DNA of 14,104 nt from JAWXCM01 sp034408745. Lineage in GTDB: Bacteria; Acidobacteriota; Terriglobia; Bryobacterales; Bryobacteraceae. Made by a program: the position numbers and the translations under genes. The notes under the pieces are model-generated. The model was given only the letters and a program-made list of their open reading frames with translations, had not been told where the DNA came from and did no database searches. Of this stretch, positions 1 to 7,851 are shown piece by piece (position 1 is the first letter of the stretch; the number at the start of each line of letters is the position of its first letter). The stretch covers positions 1-14,104 of the forward strand of contig JAWXCM010000250.1 in assembly GCA_034408745.1 (NCBI GenBank), read 5' to 3'.

Positions 1-2483
1 CTGTTCGCGGCCGCCACCAGCGGGCGACCACTGCCGAGCTCCTTGGCGATCGCCTGCTCGGGAAACTGCGTCAGGAACTTGGCCGCGGCGTCGCGCATCG
101 CGGCCCGCGTGGCGAAATCGAGCGGCTTGCTGCTGCTCATGCTGCTTGAGAGGCTGTTGCCGTAGCCGGTGAGAGGGGCTCGGAGGACGGAGAAGCTGCT
201 GCGCCAGACGATGTTGGAGCGAAGCTGGTACGCGAGTCCGATGCGAGGCTGCAGGCCGCTGAAGTTGGACGGGAAGAGGCCGCGCTGGCGGTCCCCTGTG
301 TTGGCGAAGACGAAGGCTCCGGCAACCGGTCGGCTGTTGACGGTGCCGGCGACGGTGGGGTCAAACCAGCCCTGTCGGTCGTACTTTTCCGTGCGGGGCG
401 TTTCGTAATCCCAGCGGAGGCCGAGGTTCAGGGTGAGCTTCGAGTTCAGCTTCCAGTCGTCCTGGAGGTAGAGGGCCCAGTAGCGCCAGCGGTAGTAGGC
501 GTTGGACTGGAATCGCTGGAAGGAGTAGCTGTTGAGCGCTCCAAGGATGAGTCCGGCGACCTGGGCGGAGTTGTCGTTCATCGACCCGGTGGGCGGGTTG
601 ACCTGTCCGGAGAAGCTGTAGGAGCCGCCGGTGAGGCCGGAGTAGCTGATCCGGTTCAGCTGGATGCGCCGGTGCTCGCCTCCGACGCGGAGGGAGTGGG
701 CGCCTTTCTGGAGGCTGAAGTCGGTGCCCATTCCGAAGTTGACGTCGAGGGTGCGGCCTTCGCCGTTGGCTCCACGGCCGAGGATCTGTGGGAAGCCGAC
801 TCCGGCGACCGCGGGCAGGAGGCCGAGGGTGGGGCCCCAGTCCTGCGAGGCTGCGGCGTCGTTGGGTCCGCGGAAGGCGTCGCCGCGGGAGTAGGTAACG
901 CGGGTTTCGTTGGCGAGCGTCGGGGAGATCAGCTTGTTGTACTGCAGCCCGGTGTTGTAGGAAGTGACGCGGTCCTGCACGATGGGGCCGCCGGGGTCAG
1001 ACGGTCCGCCCCAGTCGAAGCGGACGCCCTGCACCGGCGTTACCGAGTAGCGGAATGCGATGCGGTCGGACGCGCCGAGGAGCTGGTCGATTTTGAAGCT
1101 GTAGCGGTTGTCTTCGCTGGCAACGCCTCGGACGAAGATAGCGTTATTGCCGTCGATGTCAGACAGGCCGTCGGGGCGGAGCCAGGTGATGTTGGGGGTG
1201 TTCTGGCCGGGCGTGAACGGGTAGAGCGTCTTCAGCAGGTTCTGGGCCAGGGGATTCGCCGCGAGTTGTCTGGAGAGGTCGCCGTTGGGAATCGCGGTCC
1301 ACGCCGAGTTGGCAAGCTGCGGGCCAACGGGGAAGCCCTGGTTGTTCAGGTTGTAACGGTAGTAGACTCCATTGGTCCGGATGGGCGAGGCGATGGCGGC
1401 GTTGATGTCGCGGGCTCGCAGGGTGGGGTCGAGGAACTCGTATTCATCGCGGAACTTGCCGGCGAGGACGTTGGCGTTTGGGAGTCGAACGCGCGAGGCT
1501 CCGATGCGGAGGGACTGGCGCTGGGGTTCGCCGCTGGCCCAGAAGAACGTCTTGTTTCGACCGTTGTAGATTTTGGGGATGATTACGGGGCCGCCGATGG
1601 CTCCGGTGTAGGTGTCGTAGCGTGCGGTGGGGCCGAAGCTGGAACCGAGGAAGCGGGTCTGCAGGCCGGGATCGGTGTGGGACCAGGTGAAGTTGCCGTG
1701 GTACTGATTCGACCCCGACTTGGTGGCCTGGTTGATGATTCCGCCGGTGGTTCGGCCGTACTGGGCGGGGATGCCGTTGGCCTGGACGGAGACTTCCTGA
1801 ACGGTGTCGGCGGAGAAGGTGATGACCGCGCGGGCGTTTCCGGCCGACATGACGTCGGAACCGTCGACGAGGATGGACCCGCCTCCGGGGCGTCCGCCGC
1901 CCATGGTGAGGGAGCCGCCGGGGCTGACCGCCTGCGTGAATACGGCGGGCATTTCCGACTGGACTCCGCCGTTGTATTGCGGGTCGCCCTGCGAGCCGGG
2001 GGTGAGGAGAACGGCTGAGAGCGCGCTGCGGTCATTGAACGGGAGGTCCTGGAGGAGCTGGTTCTGGACCGTTGTGGTGACGGCGGCGGAGTTCGGGTTG
2101 ATGAGCGGGGCTTCGCCGGAGACGCTGACGGACTCGCTGACCTGGCCGAGTTCGAGGCTGAAGTTCTGGGTGGTGGTTTGGGCTACGCGGACCTCGACTG
2201 TAGTGGCGATGGCGGCTTTGAATCCGGTGACGGTCACCTTCACTTCATAGATGCCGGGCGAGAGACCGCTCACGCTGTAGCTGCCAGTGGGGCTGGATTC
2301 GGTTCGGAGTACCTGGTTGCGGGCGGTGTCGCGGGCCTCGATTGGTGCTCCTGCGACGGCGGCTCCACCGGGATCGGTGATCTGACCGGTGATGGTGCCG
2401 CTGGTGCTTTGGGCGAACAGGGCGGCCGGGATCAGGAGGATCGCGGCAGTCCACGGGGATATGGCGGGAAAGTGATGCGACAT
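1..2483 (-). CDS. TonB-dependent receptor, Oar-like, with N-terminal carboxypeptidase-regulatory-like domain (3' end outside window)
   Basis: Outer-membrane beta-barrel receptor expected to import large substrates using TonB energy. I translated the frame by hand at the start, several middle stretches and the window edge. It stays open for 827 codons and runs off position 1; Oar-like proteins usually have about 1000-1200 residues, so roughly the last fifth to third is missing. Residues 1-25 are a signal peptide ending in ALFA before Q25. Residues 27-110 form a carboxypeptidase-regulatory-like beta-sandwich (SGTITGQITDPGG, GSYSVSGLSPGIYEVKVT). A plug-like part follows, with VQEVSVQANGIPAQYGR and GGIINQATKSGSN, then barrel strands such as LNLGLRWDYETPR. 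The ATG at 2483 has a GAGG ribosome site 5 bases upstream. It is transcribed away from the membrane protein at 2637. The substrate is unknown; acidobacterial genomes carry many such paralogues, often assumed to take up polysaccharide fragments. Confidence 0.93.
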   Translation of the reverse strand, partial: MSHHFPAISPWTAAILLIPAALFAQSTSGTITGQITDPGGAAVAGAPIEARDTARNQVLRTESSPTGSYSVSGLSPGIYEVKVTVTGFKAAIATTVEVRVAQTTTQNFSLELGQVSESVSVSGEAPLINPNSAAVTTTVQNQLLQDLPFNDRSALSAVLLTPGSQGDPQYNGGVQSEMPAVFTQAVSPGGSLTMGGGRPGGGSILVDGSDVMSAGNARAVITFSADTVQEVSVQANGIPAQYGRTTGGIINQATKSGSNQYHGNFTWSHTDPGLQTRFLGSSFGPTARYDTYTGAIGGPVIIPKIYNGRNKTFFWASGEPQRQSLRIGASRVRLPNANVLAGKFRDEYEFLDPTLRARDINAAIASPIRTNGVYYRYNLNNQGFPVGPQLANSAWTAIPNGDLSRQLAANPLAQNLLKTLYPFTPGQNTPNITWLRPDGLSDIDGNNAIFVRGVASEDNRYSFKIDQLLGASDRIAFRYSVTPVQGVRFDWGGPSDPGGPIVQDRVTSYNTGLQYNKLISPTLANETRVTYSRGDAFRGPNDAAASQDWGPTLGLLPAVAGVGFPQILGRGANGEGRTLDVNFGMGTDFSLQKGAHSLRVGGEHRRIQLNRISYSGLTGGSYSFSGQVNPPTGSMNDNSAQVAGLILGALNSYSFQRFQSNAYYRWRYWALYLQDDWKLNSKLTLNLGLRWDYETPRTEKYDRQGWFDPTVAGTVNSRPVAGAFVFANTGDRQRGLFPSNFSGLQPRIGLAYQLRSNIVWRSSFSVLRAPLTGYGNSLSSSMSSSKPLDFATRAAMRDAAAKFLTQFPEQAIAKELGSGRPLVAAAN

Positions 2484-2636
2484 GGAACCTCACTCAGGAA
2501 GCGGAGTTGTTGGGAGGATTCCACCACTACTGGAGACAGCCTGCAAGGTTGCAAACATGCCTAAATAGGTAAAGGGCGTGTTCATTGGCTTTTGATGGCA
2601 TGATAAGGACAAGGTTACGGACTGGTTAAGGCGTTC
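2484..2636. promoter_or_regulatory. Divergent intergenic region between receptor and membrane regulator
   Basis: This 153-base space lies between two divergent start codons (2483 minus, 2637 plus), so it must hold the promoter of each gene unless transcription enters from elsewhere. On the plus strand, ATGATAAGGACA at 2600-2611 contains a plausible -10 (TGATAA). The same 12-mer precedes the ACP gene at 10490 in the same orientation. I found no convincing -35 partner. The receptor has a GAGG ribosome site; the plus-strand gene has only a weak AAGG about 6 bases before its ATG. Confidence 0.5.
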
Positions 2637-3878
2637 ATGAGTGCCAATACTGCATCTTCGGGTGGGCTGGACGGGGCGTTCCGCACCGAGGTGGGGGCCG
2701 CGCTCGAGCAGCTTCTGGGAAGTCCGGAGTTTCGGCAGAGCGAGCAGTCGAAGCGGCTGCTGCGGCATTTGGTCGAGGTGTCGCTGGACGGGTCGCAGGA
2801 TCAGTTGAAGGAGCGGGCGATCGGGGCGTCGGTGTTCGGGCTGGAGTCGGGGTATGACACGGCTGAGAATCCGATTGTCCGGGTTAGGGTGAATGAGCTT
2901 CGGAAGCGGCTGGCGAAATACTACCAGGAAGCGGGAGCGGTTCGGGTTCGTTTTGAAATTCCGGCTCGCGGGTACCGGGTAGAGGTTCTGCCTGCTGTGA
3001 TTGTTGCGCCGGCTGAGGAGCCGTCGCCACGTCGCCGTCTGGTTCCTGTCGCGCTGGCTTTGGGGTTGGCTGTGGCGGCTGTTGCCGGTGTTGCGTTTGC
3101 CGGGTGGTGGCAGTGGAATCAGCGGAAGTTGGACGTGTTGCACCGGTTCTGGGCTCCGGCGCTGGAGAGCCGGTCGTCCATTCTGATCTGTGCGGGGCAC
3201 CCGGTGGTGTACCGGCTGAGCCGCGAGGCTCAGGAGCGGATCCACGGCGGCACGATCGACCACTACCAGGGCCAGACGCTGGATCTGTCGGTTCGTCCAG
3301 ACGCGGTGCTGCGGGGTCGGGACATTGTCTCGATGCCGGATCAGTATATTGGGCTGGGGTCGGCTGAGGCTGTGGCTCGGGTAAACGGATTTTTGCAGAA
3401 GCAGGAGAAGGCGACGGAGATCCGGTTTGGGAATGATCTGACGTTCTCCGAGCTGCGGAAGAGTCCGGCGGTGCTGATTGGGGCGTTTCAGAACCGGTGG
3501 ACGGTGGAATTCATGAAGGGGATGCGGTTTGTTTTCGACGCCGGGACCAGTGGAGCGCCTGCGGTGGTCGACACGTCGTCAGGTCGGCGGTTCACGCTCC
3601 CAACCCTGCAGCCCAACGGGCAGACTCGCGAGGACTACGTGCTGGTGTCGCGGATCCTGCGCGGAGCGAGCGGGGAGTTCGTGATTGCGGCGGGCGGGAT
3701 CACGCAGTATGGCGGCCACACGGTGGGCGAGGTACTGAGCGATTCGGGTCTGCTGGGCACTATGCTGCGGGGCGCGAGCAAGAGTTGGGAATCGCGGAAT
3801 CTGCAGCTCCTAATGAAAGTTCAGGTGATTGGGAAGACGGCTGGGCCGCCTGAGGTGGTCGCTCTGCACGAGTGGTAG
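2637..3878 (+). CDS. Single-pass membrane protein with cytoplasmic winged-helix-like domain (ToxR-like topology)
   Basis: Protein of 413 residues. Residues about 15-118 match a domain I recognise from acidobacterial hypothetical proteins and from the N-termini of some proteobacterial adenylate cyclase/TPR proteins: a helical stretch (SKRLLRHLVEVSL), then QLKERAIGASVFG, then NPIVRVRVNELRKRLAKYY and a terminal strand RGYRVEV. The layout resembles a winged-helix DNA-binding domain, but this is inference. Residues 136-158 are a strongly hydrophobic membrane segment preceded by PRRR, placing the N-terminus in the cytoplasm. Residues 165-413 would be periplasmic and match no enzyme family I know; YIGLGSAEAV and ITQYGGHTVGEVL hint at a ligand-binding fold. 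It diverges from a TonB-dependent receptor and could sense its substrate and control it, like ToxR or CadC. The coding assignment is strong; the regulatory role is a hypothesis. Confidence 0.82.
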   Translation: MSANTASSGGLDGAFRTEVGAALEQLLGSPEFRQSEQSKRLLRHLVEVSLDGSQDQLKERAIGASVFGLESGYDTAENPIVRVRVNELRKRLAKYYQEAGAVRVRFEIPARGYRVEVLPAVIVAPAEEPSPRRRLVPVALALGLAVAAVAGVAFAGWWQWNQRKLDVLHRFWAPALESRSSILICAGHPVVYRLSREAQERIHGGTIDHYQGQTLDLSVRPDAVLRGRDIVSMPDQYIGLGSAEAVARVNGFLQKQEKATEIRFGNDLTFSELRKSPAVLIGAFQNRWTVEFMKGMRFVFDAGTSGAPAVVDTSSGRRFTLPTLQPNGQTREDYVLVSRILRGASGEFVIAAGGITQYGGHTVGEVLSDSGLLGTMLRGASKSWESRNLQLLMKVQVIGKTAGPPEVVALHEW

Positions 3879-4000
3879 GGTCGTCAAACGCCGTTGTCGT
3901 CATCGGGTCGGGCCGGCGGCGAAGACAATAGCCGACGTGACGCCGAGGCCGGAGTTGATGAAATCACCGGTGAGCCGCAGCGCCTGTATGACCAGGCTGT

Positions 4001-4033
4001 CCCCGATTCCTGTTCATGAATCCGGAGTCGGGG
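4001..4033. terminator. Possible bidirectional hairpin between convergent genes
   Basis: CCCCGATTCC (4001-4010) pairs with GGAGTCGGGG (4024-4033) as a 10-bp stem with one T-G wobble and a 13-base loop. It sits between the convergent ends of the membrane protein (3878) and the GMC dehydrogenase (4039), where a shared terminator is expected. Neither side has a run of T residues, so it does not fit the classical intrinsic terminator. The rest of the 160-base gap (3879-4038) shows nothing I can identify. Confidence 0.35.
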
Positions 4034-4038
4034 CCCGG

Positions 4039-5712
4039 TTAGAGCTCGCCCTTTTTGAAGCGGTCTTTGATGTGATCGCAGGCTCGGACGGTGATGGCCA
4101 TCATGGTCAGGGTTGGGTTTTGGCAGGCGCTGGAGACGTAGGCGGCTCCGTCGGTGACGAAGATGTTCTTTACGTCGTGCGTCTGGTTGTATGCGTTGAG
4201 CACCGACTTTTTCGGGTCGCTGCCCATGCGGGCGGTTCCGATTTCGTGGATGCAGAAGCCCGGGACCGACGGTCGGCCGGTTTTGATGACGTTGGTGGCT
4301 CCGGCGGCTTCCAGCATCTCGGCGGCCTGGATGCGGGCGTCCTCGAAGAGCTTTAGCTCGTTGTCACTCCACTTCATGTGGATTTTGAGCGTGGGGATGC
4401 CCCAGGCGTCGACCTGATCCTTGTTCACTTCGACGAAGTTTTCCGGGCGGGCGAGGCACTCGCCCCAGACTCCGAGGTTGACGGTCCACTTGCCGTTCTC
4501 GCGCACCGCTTTTTTGAAATCAGCACCGAAGCCCTCGGCGCCCATGGCGAAGTTGGGACTGCTGCCGCCCTGGAAGCCGTAGCCGCGGATGAAGCCGTTG
4601 GTGGTGGTCTCCTTGACGTTGCGGAAGCGGGGCACGTAGATGCCGTTGGGTCGACGGGGTGGACCGAACCACGGGTTGGCTCGGAGCATGGGCATTTCGC
4701 CCGCTGCGCCGCCGCCGTAGATGTGGTCCATGAGGTACTTGCCGAGGGCACCGCTGGAGTTGGCGAGACCACCGGGGGCGGAGTTCAGGAGGAGTCGCGT
4801 GGATTCCAGCGTCGAGGCGCAGAGCACGATGACTTTGGCGCGGATCTCACGGGGGACTCGGGTGGTGCGGTCGATGTAGGCGATGCCGGAGGCTTTGCCG
4901 GTCGCTTTGTCCATCACAATATGGCTGGCGACGGCGTCGGTGACGAGGGTCAGCTTGCCCGTCGCGCCCGCAGCTTTGAGCGTGGTCCATGGGCTGGAGT
5001 AATAAGAGAACGTCGAGCAGCCCTGCTCGCAGGGGCCGCAGTAGTGGCAGGGCTGGCGGCCGTTGAGGGGTTTGGTGAGAATCGCGACTCGGCCAATGGT
5101 GACGATGCGCCCCATTTTGGCTTTGACTTTGTCGCGCAGGACTTCCTCGCCGCAGGTCATCGCCATGGGCGGCTGGAAGACGCTGTCGGGCAGGACGTCG
5201 TAGTTTTCTTCGTTGCCGCTGATGCCGATGTAGCGTTCGACGCGCTCATAGTACGGCTTCATTTCGGCGTGAGTGATGGGCCAGTCCTCGCCCCATCCGT
5301 CGCGGCTGGCAGCTTTGAAATCGATGTCGCCCATGCGGTAGCTCTGGCGGCCCCAGGAAAGGGATCGGCCGCCGAGAACGCGCATGCGGATCCAGTTGAA
5401 GGGCTTGCCTTCGTCCACCTTGTACGGGTTCTCGATGTCGTTGACGAACCACTCCTGGTTGGACTCGCGGCAGGCGTAGACGAGACCCTGTATGGGGCGC
5501 TTTTCGAGCATGTGCGGGTCGTTGCCGCGGTACTTGAGCTGGTATGGCTGGACGTGCTCGCTGAAATCTTTCGGGGTGATTTTAGGGCCGGCCTCGAGGA
5601 CGGCGACGCTCATTCCCGCTTCGGCGAGCTCCTTGGCGGCCCAGCCACCGGTGGCTCCGGAACCGACGACGATGGCGTCGAAGATCTGTCTGGGGGGTGC
5701 GATTTGCGCCAT
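4039..5712 (-). CDS. GMC-family FAD-dependent sugar/alcohol dehydrogenase, large subunit
   Basis: Flavoprotein of 557 residues, of the gluconate/fructose/glucose dehydrogenase branch of the GMC family, which oxidises sugars or sugar acids and passes electrons to the respiratory chain. Residues 12-23 hold the FAD-binding loop (DAIVVGSGATGG) and residues 114-122 the GMC signature GGRSLSWGR. Cys222, Cys225, Cys228 and Cys232 form a C-x2-C-x2-C-x3-C motif, resembling the cysteine cluster that binds iron-sulphur in bacterial FAD-glucose dehydrogenases. The C-terminal catalytic region has His489 in IHEIGTARMG and Asn532 in QNPTLT, the usual GMC active-site pair. It has no signal peptide. It starts 4 bases after the stop of a Tat-signal subunit-3 gene, so it is probably exported in complex with that protein. 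No cytochrome c subunit is encoded nearby. The substrate cannot be read from sequence. Confidence 0.95.
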   Translation of the reverse strand: MAQIAPPRQIFDAIVVGSGATGGWAAKELAEAGMSVAVLEAGPKITPKDFSEHVQPYQLKYRGNDPHMLEKRPIQGLVYACRESNQEWFVNDIENPYKVDEGKPFNWIRMRVLGGRSLSWGRQSYRMGDIDFKAASRDGWGEDWPITHAEMKPYYERVERYIGISGNEENYDVLPDSVFQPPMAMTCGEEVLRDKVKAKMGRIVTIGRVAILTKPLNGRQPCHYCGPCEQGCSTFSYYSSPWTTLKAAGATGKLTLVTDAVASHIVMDKATGKASGIAYIDRTTRVPREIRAKVIVLCASTLESTRLLLNSAPGGLANSSGALGKYLMDHIYGGGAAGEMPMLRANPWFGPPRRPNGIYVPRFRNVKETTTNGFIRGYGFQGGSSPNFAMGAEGFGADFKKAVRENGKWTVNLGVWGECLARPENFVEVNKDQVDAWGIPTLKIHMKWSDNELKLFEDARIQAAEMLEAAGATNVIKTGRPSVPGFCIHEIGTARMGSDPKKSVLNAYNQTHDVKNIFVTDGAAYVSSACQNPTLTMMAITVRACDHIKDRFKKGEL

Positions 5713-5716
5713 GGCC

Positions 5717-6271
5717 TTAGTGGTTCCCTTTGTGATCGCAGCCGTACGATCCGGGGACGCGGCCGCCTTTATTCAGTTCGTCGATACCGGCTTTGGAGGT
5801 GTAGTAGCCCTGTACGGTCAGTTGCTTGATTTGGCGGAAGAACTCGGCGCCGGGACGCAGCTCTTCGTCGCGGGCTTCGTCGAGTGTCTTGAGGATGGAG
5901 GTCTGCTGGGCGGAGCTGAGGCGCTGGAACGGGGCGGCGTGCTGGCGTATGGCGTGGCCGTCGAGCCAGTTGAGGCCGGAGATGAAGCGATTGCGGCGTT
6001 CGACGGGGCCGTCGTGCAGGATGAGGTCGATGTACTCGTTGACTTTGGCATCGCGGGCGCCGGGGGTGTCGGTGCGGGGGATGATGAGGTCGGCCAGAGT
6101 GGTTACCGTTTCATTCTGGTGCGTGTCGAACAGCTGTGGTTTCCAGGCGGCTTTGGCGGGCGATGCGGCGGGTGCTGCGGCCTGCGGTTCTCCTGCCTGA
6201 GCTGTTGCCGCGCCTGTAGTCACCGCTCCTGCGCCGGCGAGCGCGCCTTTGATGATGTCTCGTCTTTTCAC
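5717..6271 (-). CDS. Gluconate 2-dehydrogenase subunit 3 family protein, Tat-exported
   Basis: Small partner subunit of a GMC dehydrogenase, 184 residues. The N-terminus MKRRDIIKGALAGAGAV is a twin-arginine signal (Arg3-Arg4, then a hydrophobic stretch) with a likely cleavage after AQA at residue 26. The mature domain has the family hallmarks: LADLIIPRTDTPGA (59-72), KVNEYIDLIL (76-85) and the C-terminal FFRQIKQLTVQGYYTS (144-159) with YGCDH near the end. The start codon is GTG at 6271; there is no earlier in-frame ATG and no clear Shine-Dalgarno sequence. The GMC gene begins 4 bases downstream. In related enzymes this subunit supplies the export signal for the folded flavoprotein and stabilises it. 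Family assignment is firm; the role here is by analogy. Confidence 0.9.
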   Translation of the reverse strand: MKRRDIIKGALAGAGAVTTGAATAQAGEPQAAAPAASPAKAAWKPQLFDTHQNETVTTLADLIIPRTDTPGARDAKVNEYIDLILHDGPVERRNRFISGLNWLDGHAIRQHAAPFQRLSSAQQTSILKTLDEARDEELRPGAEFFRQIKQLTVQGYYTSKAGIDELNKGGRVPGSYGCDHKGNH

Positions 6272-6286
6272 GTTTGTAGTTACTGG

Positions 6287-6316
6287 AGTATATAACGTGC
6301 AATCCAGTGCTGTCGT
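6287..6316 (-). promoter_or_regulatory. Putative promoter of the dehydrogenase pair
   Basis: On the minus strand, ACGACA (6316-6311, four of six match to TTGACA) and TATACT (6292-6287, five of six match to TATAAT) are separated by 18 bases. Transcription would begin near 6280, leaving a leader of only about 9 bases before the GTG at 6271, consistent with the missing ribosome site. A 6-bp inverted repeat (ACTGGA 6282-6287, TCCAGT 6303-6308) brackets the -10 and could be an operator. Both elements are short and could occur by chance. Confidence 0.35.
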
Positions 6317-6334
6317 CCGGGAACGAGGCGCGTT

Positions 6335-6883
6335 CTACTTCACGTCGAATAGTACTGGGGCGATCTCCTGGTAGCCCTTGCCATCTTTGCTGACAACCCG
6401 CACAGTCGCCTGGTGCCGCCCCCTGGTAACAGCGCCCGCGGGCACGGTCAGGAGAAAGCCCGAGTCCTTGTATGCCGGGCGTTTCAGGTAATCGGCCACA
6501 TCGCCTCGAAAGATGCCGTAGCCAGCGGAGTACGGAACGCCGTCGATGGTTATGTCGACGCCAGCTGCCAGGGTTTTTGCTGCTTCGTCGACAGCCCACC
6601 CGTAAAACTCCAGTCGGTCAGCGGCGACGGCGACTGGCTGTTTGATGGTTGGCGACCAGGTCTCTCCGATTCGTTCCAGATTAAGTAGCGCATCGCCCTT
6701 GAGTTTCGGCAGCCCGACCGTTTGACCTTTCGGGAGGGACGCAATGCTGGTAACGGGGGATGACGAGGACGCCGCCGTGCCAGCCTCGGCCGTCGGCGGA
6801 TTCCTGACCAGTTTGCAGGAGGACAGCAGGAGTGCGACGACACCGACACACGCGACGCCAGCCTTGCTCATTGTGTTCACCAT
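6335..6883 (-). CDS. Lipoprotein with a 'GWAVD' beta-sandwich domain
   Basis: Protein of 182 residues from the ATG at 6883. A second in-frame ATG at 6871 (residue 5) has a better-spaced GGTG before it and may be the true start. VVALLLSSC is a lipobox with lipidated Cys23, so the protein is anchored in a membrane facing the periplasm. A flexible Ala/Ser-rich linker follows. Residues about 85-180 carry LEFYGWAVDE, DITIDGVPY, GIFRGDVADY, SGFLLTVPAG and GRHQATVRVVS, a pattern I associate with an uncharacterised Ig-like domain found in bacterial envelope and glycosyltransferase-associated proteins; this is from memory. The gene starts 6 bases after the SGNH hydrolase stop, so it belongs to the same operon, perhaps as an acceptor-binding or scaffold protein. 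Its function is unknown. Confidence 0.83.
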   Translation of the reverse strand: MVNTMSKAGVACVGVVALLLSSCKLVRNPPTAEAGTAASSSSPVTSIASLPKGQTVGLPKLKGDALLNLERIGETWSPTIKQPVAVAADRLEFYGWAVDEAAKTLAAGVDITIDGVPYSAGYGIFRGDVADYLKRPAYKDSGFLLTVPAGAVTRGRHQATVRVVSKDGKGYQEIAPVLFDVK

Positions 6884-6889
6884 ATTAAC

Positions 6890-7849
6890 TTAAAGACTCT
6901 TCCTTTTACCTGCCTGATTTTGCAGGATCGTTGCCAAATCCTTTGCGAGCACCTTGCTGAATTCCGACATTCCGACCACGTTCAGGTGCTGTCCGTCGAA
7001 CCACATATCGTCATTGTTGACGAAACGCGGGTCGCGCGCGTAGTTCAGGTAGTAAATGCCGGCGGTGGGATTCGCAAGCCCGGAGAAGAACCCATAGGCC
7101 GTGTCGGCGTCCGCGGGGATTAGCTGCTCATCGTGCTTGTATTCGGGTGTGGTCAGCAGAATCAAAACAACAGATTTGCTGGTTGCCAGAGCAGCCAGCC
7201 TGTGAAACGCGTCCTTGCGTTCCTGGCTGATCTGGAAACGTTTGGCGCTCGCCTTCAGCCCGTTCGGATGATGGCCGACAAGAACGAGTGGAGCGCCGTT
7301 CGCGGTATTATCCGCGGCCGCCTGGACGGGCGAAAAGAGCGACGCGGCGAGCGGCACGATTCGCGATTTAAAGGCGCGCACGGTGGCGATGCGCATTGCA
7401 AAGCCCTCGAGCGGACTGGTGGCGAACAGCCCGGCTGCGCGACTCGAATATCCCTGAAAAGGCCGGAACAATTCGGTATGGAACTTCAACCCGGATTTGG
7501 CATCCAGAGACAGCGTGTCGGCCTCAAAAATGATCACGCGTGGGGGTGTATTGAAGTCGAGATATTCGTTCAGTGTGAACCACTGTTGCTCGAAATTCGA
7601 TCCCGCATCCGCCAGATTCCAGGCTGACATGCCTGTCGACTGGTTAAGGATTCGGGTATTGACGTGGTAGCGAATGCGGGAATCGCCGAACGCTACTATC
7701 TCCTCTCCGCGCCTGCCGGCGTACAGAAGCTTGAGGCCCGTTTCGTCGGCGGGGAGATTGCTGTCCAGTCGCCGAAGGCCCTGAAAGGCAGCTACATCGA
7801 GCAGCTTGAATATGACTGCGAAGAGTACGATTTTGATTGCAGTCCGCAT
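6890..7849 (-). CDS. Membrane-anchored SGNH-fold hydrolase/acyltransferase partner of MBOAT
   Basis: Protein of 319 residues from the ATG at 7849, chosen because it lies 2 bases after the MBOAT stop and opens directly with a membrane anchor (TAIKIVLFAVIFKLLDVAAF). An in-frame start at 7969 would overlap the MBOAT gene by 118 bases and add a non-hydrophobic N-terminus, so I rejected it. The SGNH motifs are block I VAFGDSRIRYHVNT with nucleophile Ser57, and block V WFDGQHLN with Asp285 and His288. The fold and topology match DltD, AlgJ and AlgX, extracytoplasmic proteins that work with an MBOAT to O-acylate a polymer. No ribosome site is evident, which fits translational coupling. It most likely completes acyl transfer to the acceptor; it could instead be an esterase that trims acyl groups. 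Confidence 0.88.
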   Translation of the reverse strand: MRTAIKIVLFAVIFKLLDVAAFQGLRRLDSNLPADETGLKLLYAGRRGEEIVAFGDSRIRYHVNTRILNQSTGMSAWNLADAGSNFEQQWFTLNEYLDFNTPPRVIIFEADTLSLDAKSGLKFHTELFRPFQGYSSRAAGLFATSPLEGFAMRIATVRAFKSRIVPLAASLFSPVQAAADNTANGAPLVLVGHHPNGLKASAKRFQISQERKDAFHRLAALATSKSVVLILLTTPEYKHDEQLIPADADTAYGFFSGLANPTAGIYYLNYARDPRFVNNDDMWFDGQHLNVVGMSEFSKVLAKDLATILQNQAGKRKSL

Positions 7850-7851
7850 AG

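Noticed and set aside
672..2018. Plus-strand open frame of 448 codons
   Set aside because: It lies antisense to the TonB-dependent receptor, whose minus-strand translation has a signal peptide and clear domain motifs. The plus-strand product is Gly/Val/Ala-rich with no recognisable domain, typical of antisense frames in G+C-rich DNA.
4378..5829. Plus-strand open frame of 483 codons
   Set aside because: Antisense to the well-supported GMC dehydrogenase; the product is low-complexity Ala/Val/Gly/Asp with no motif.
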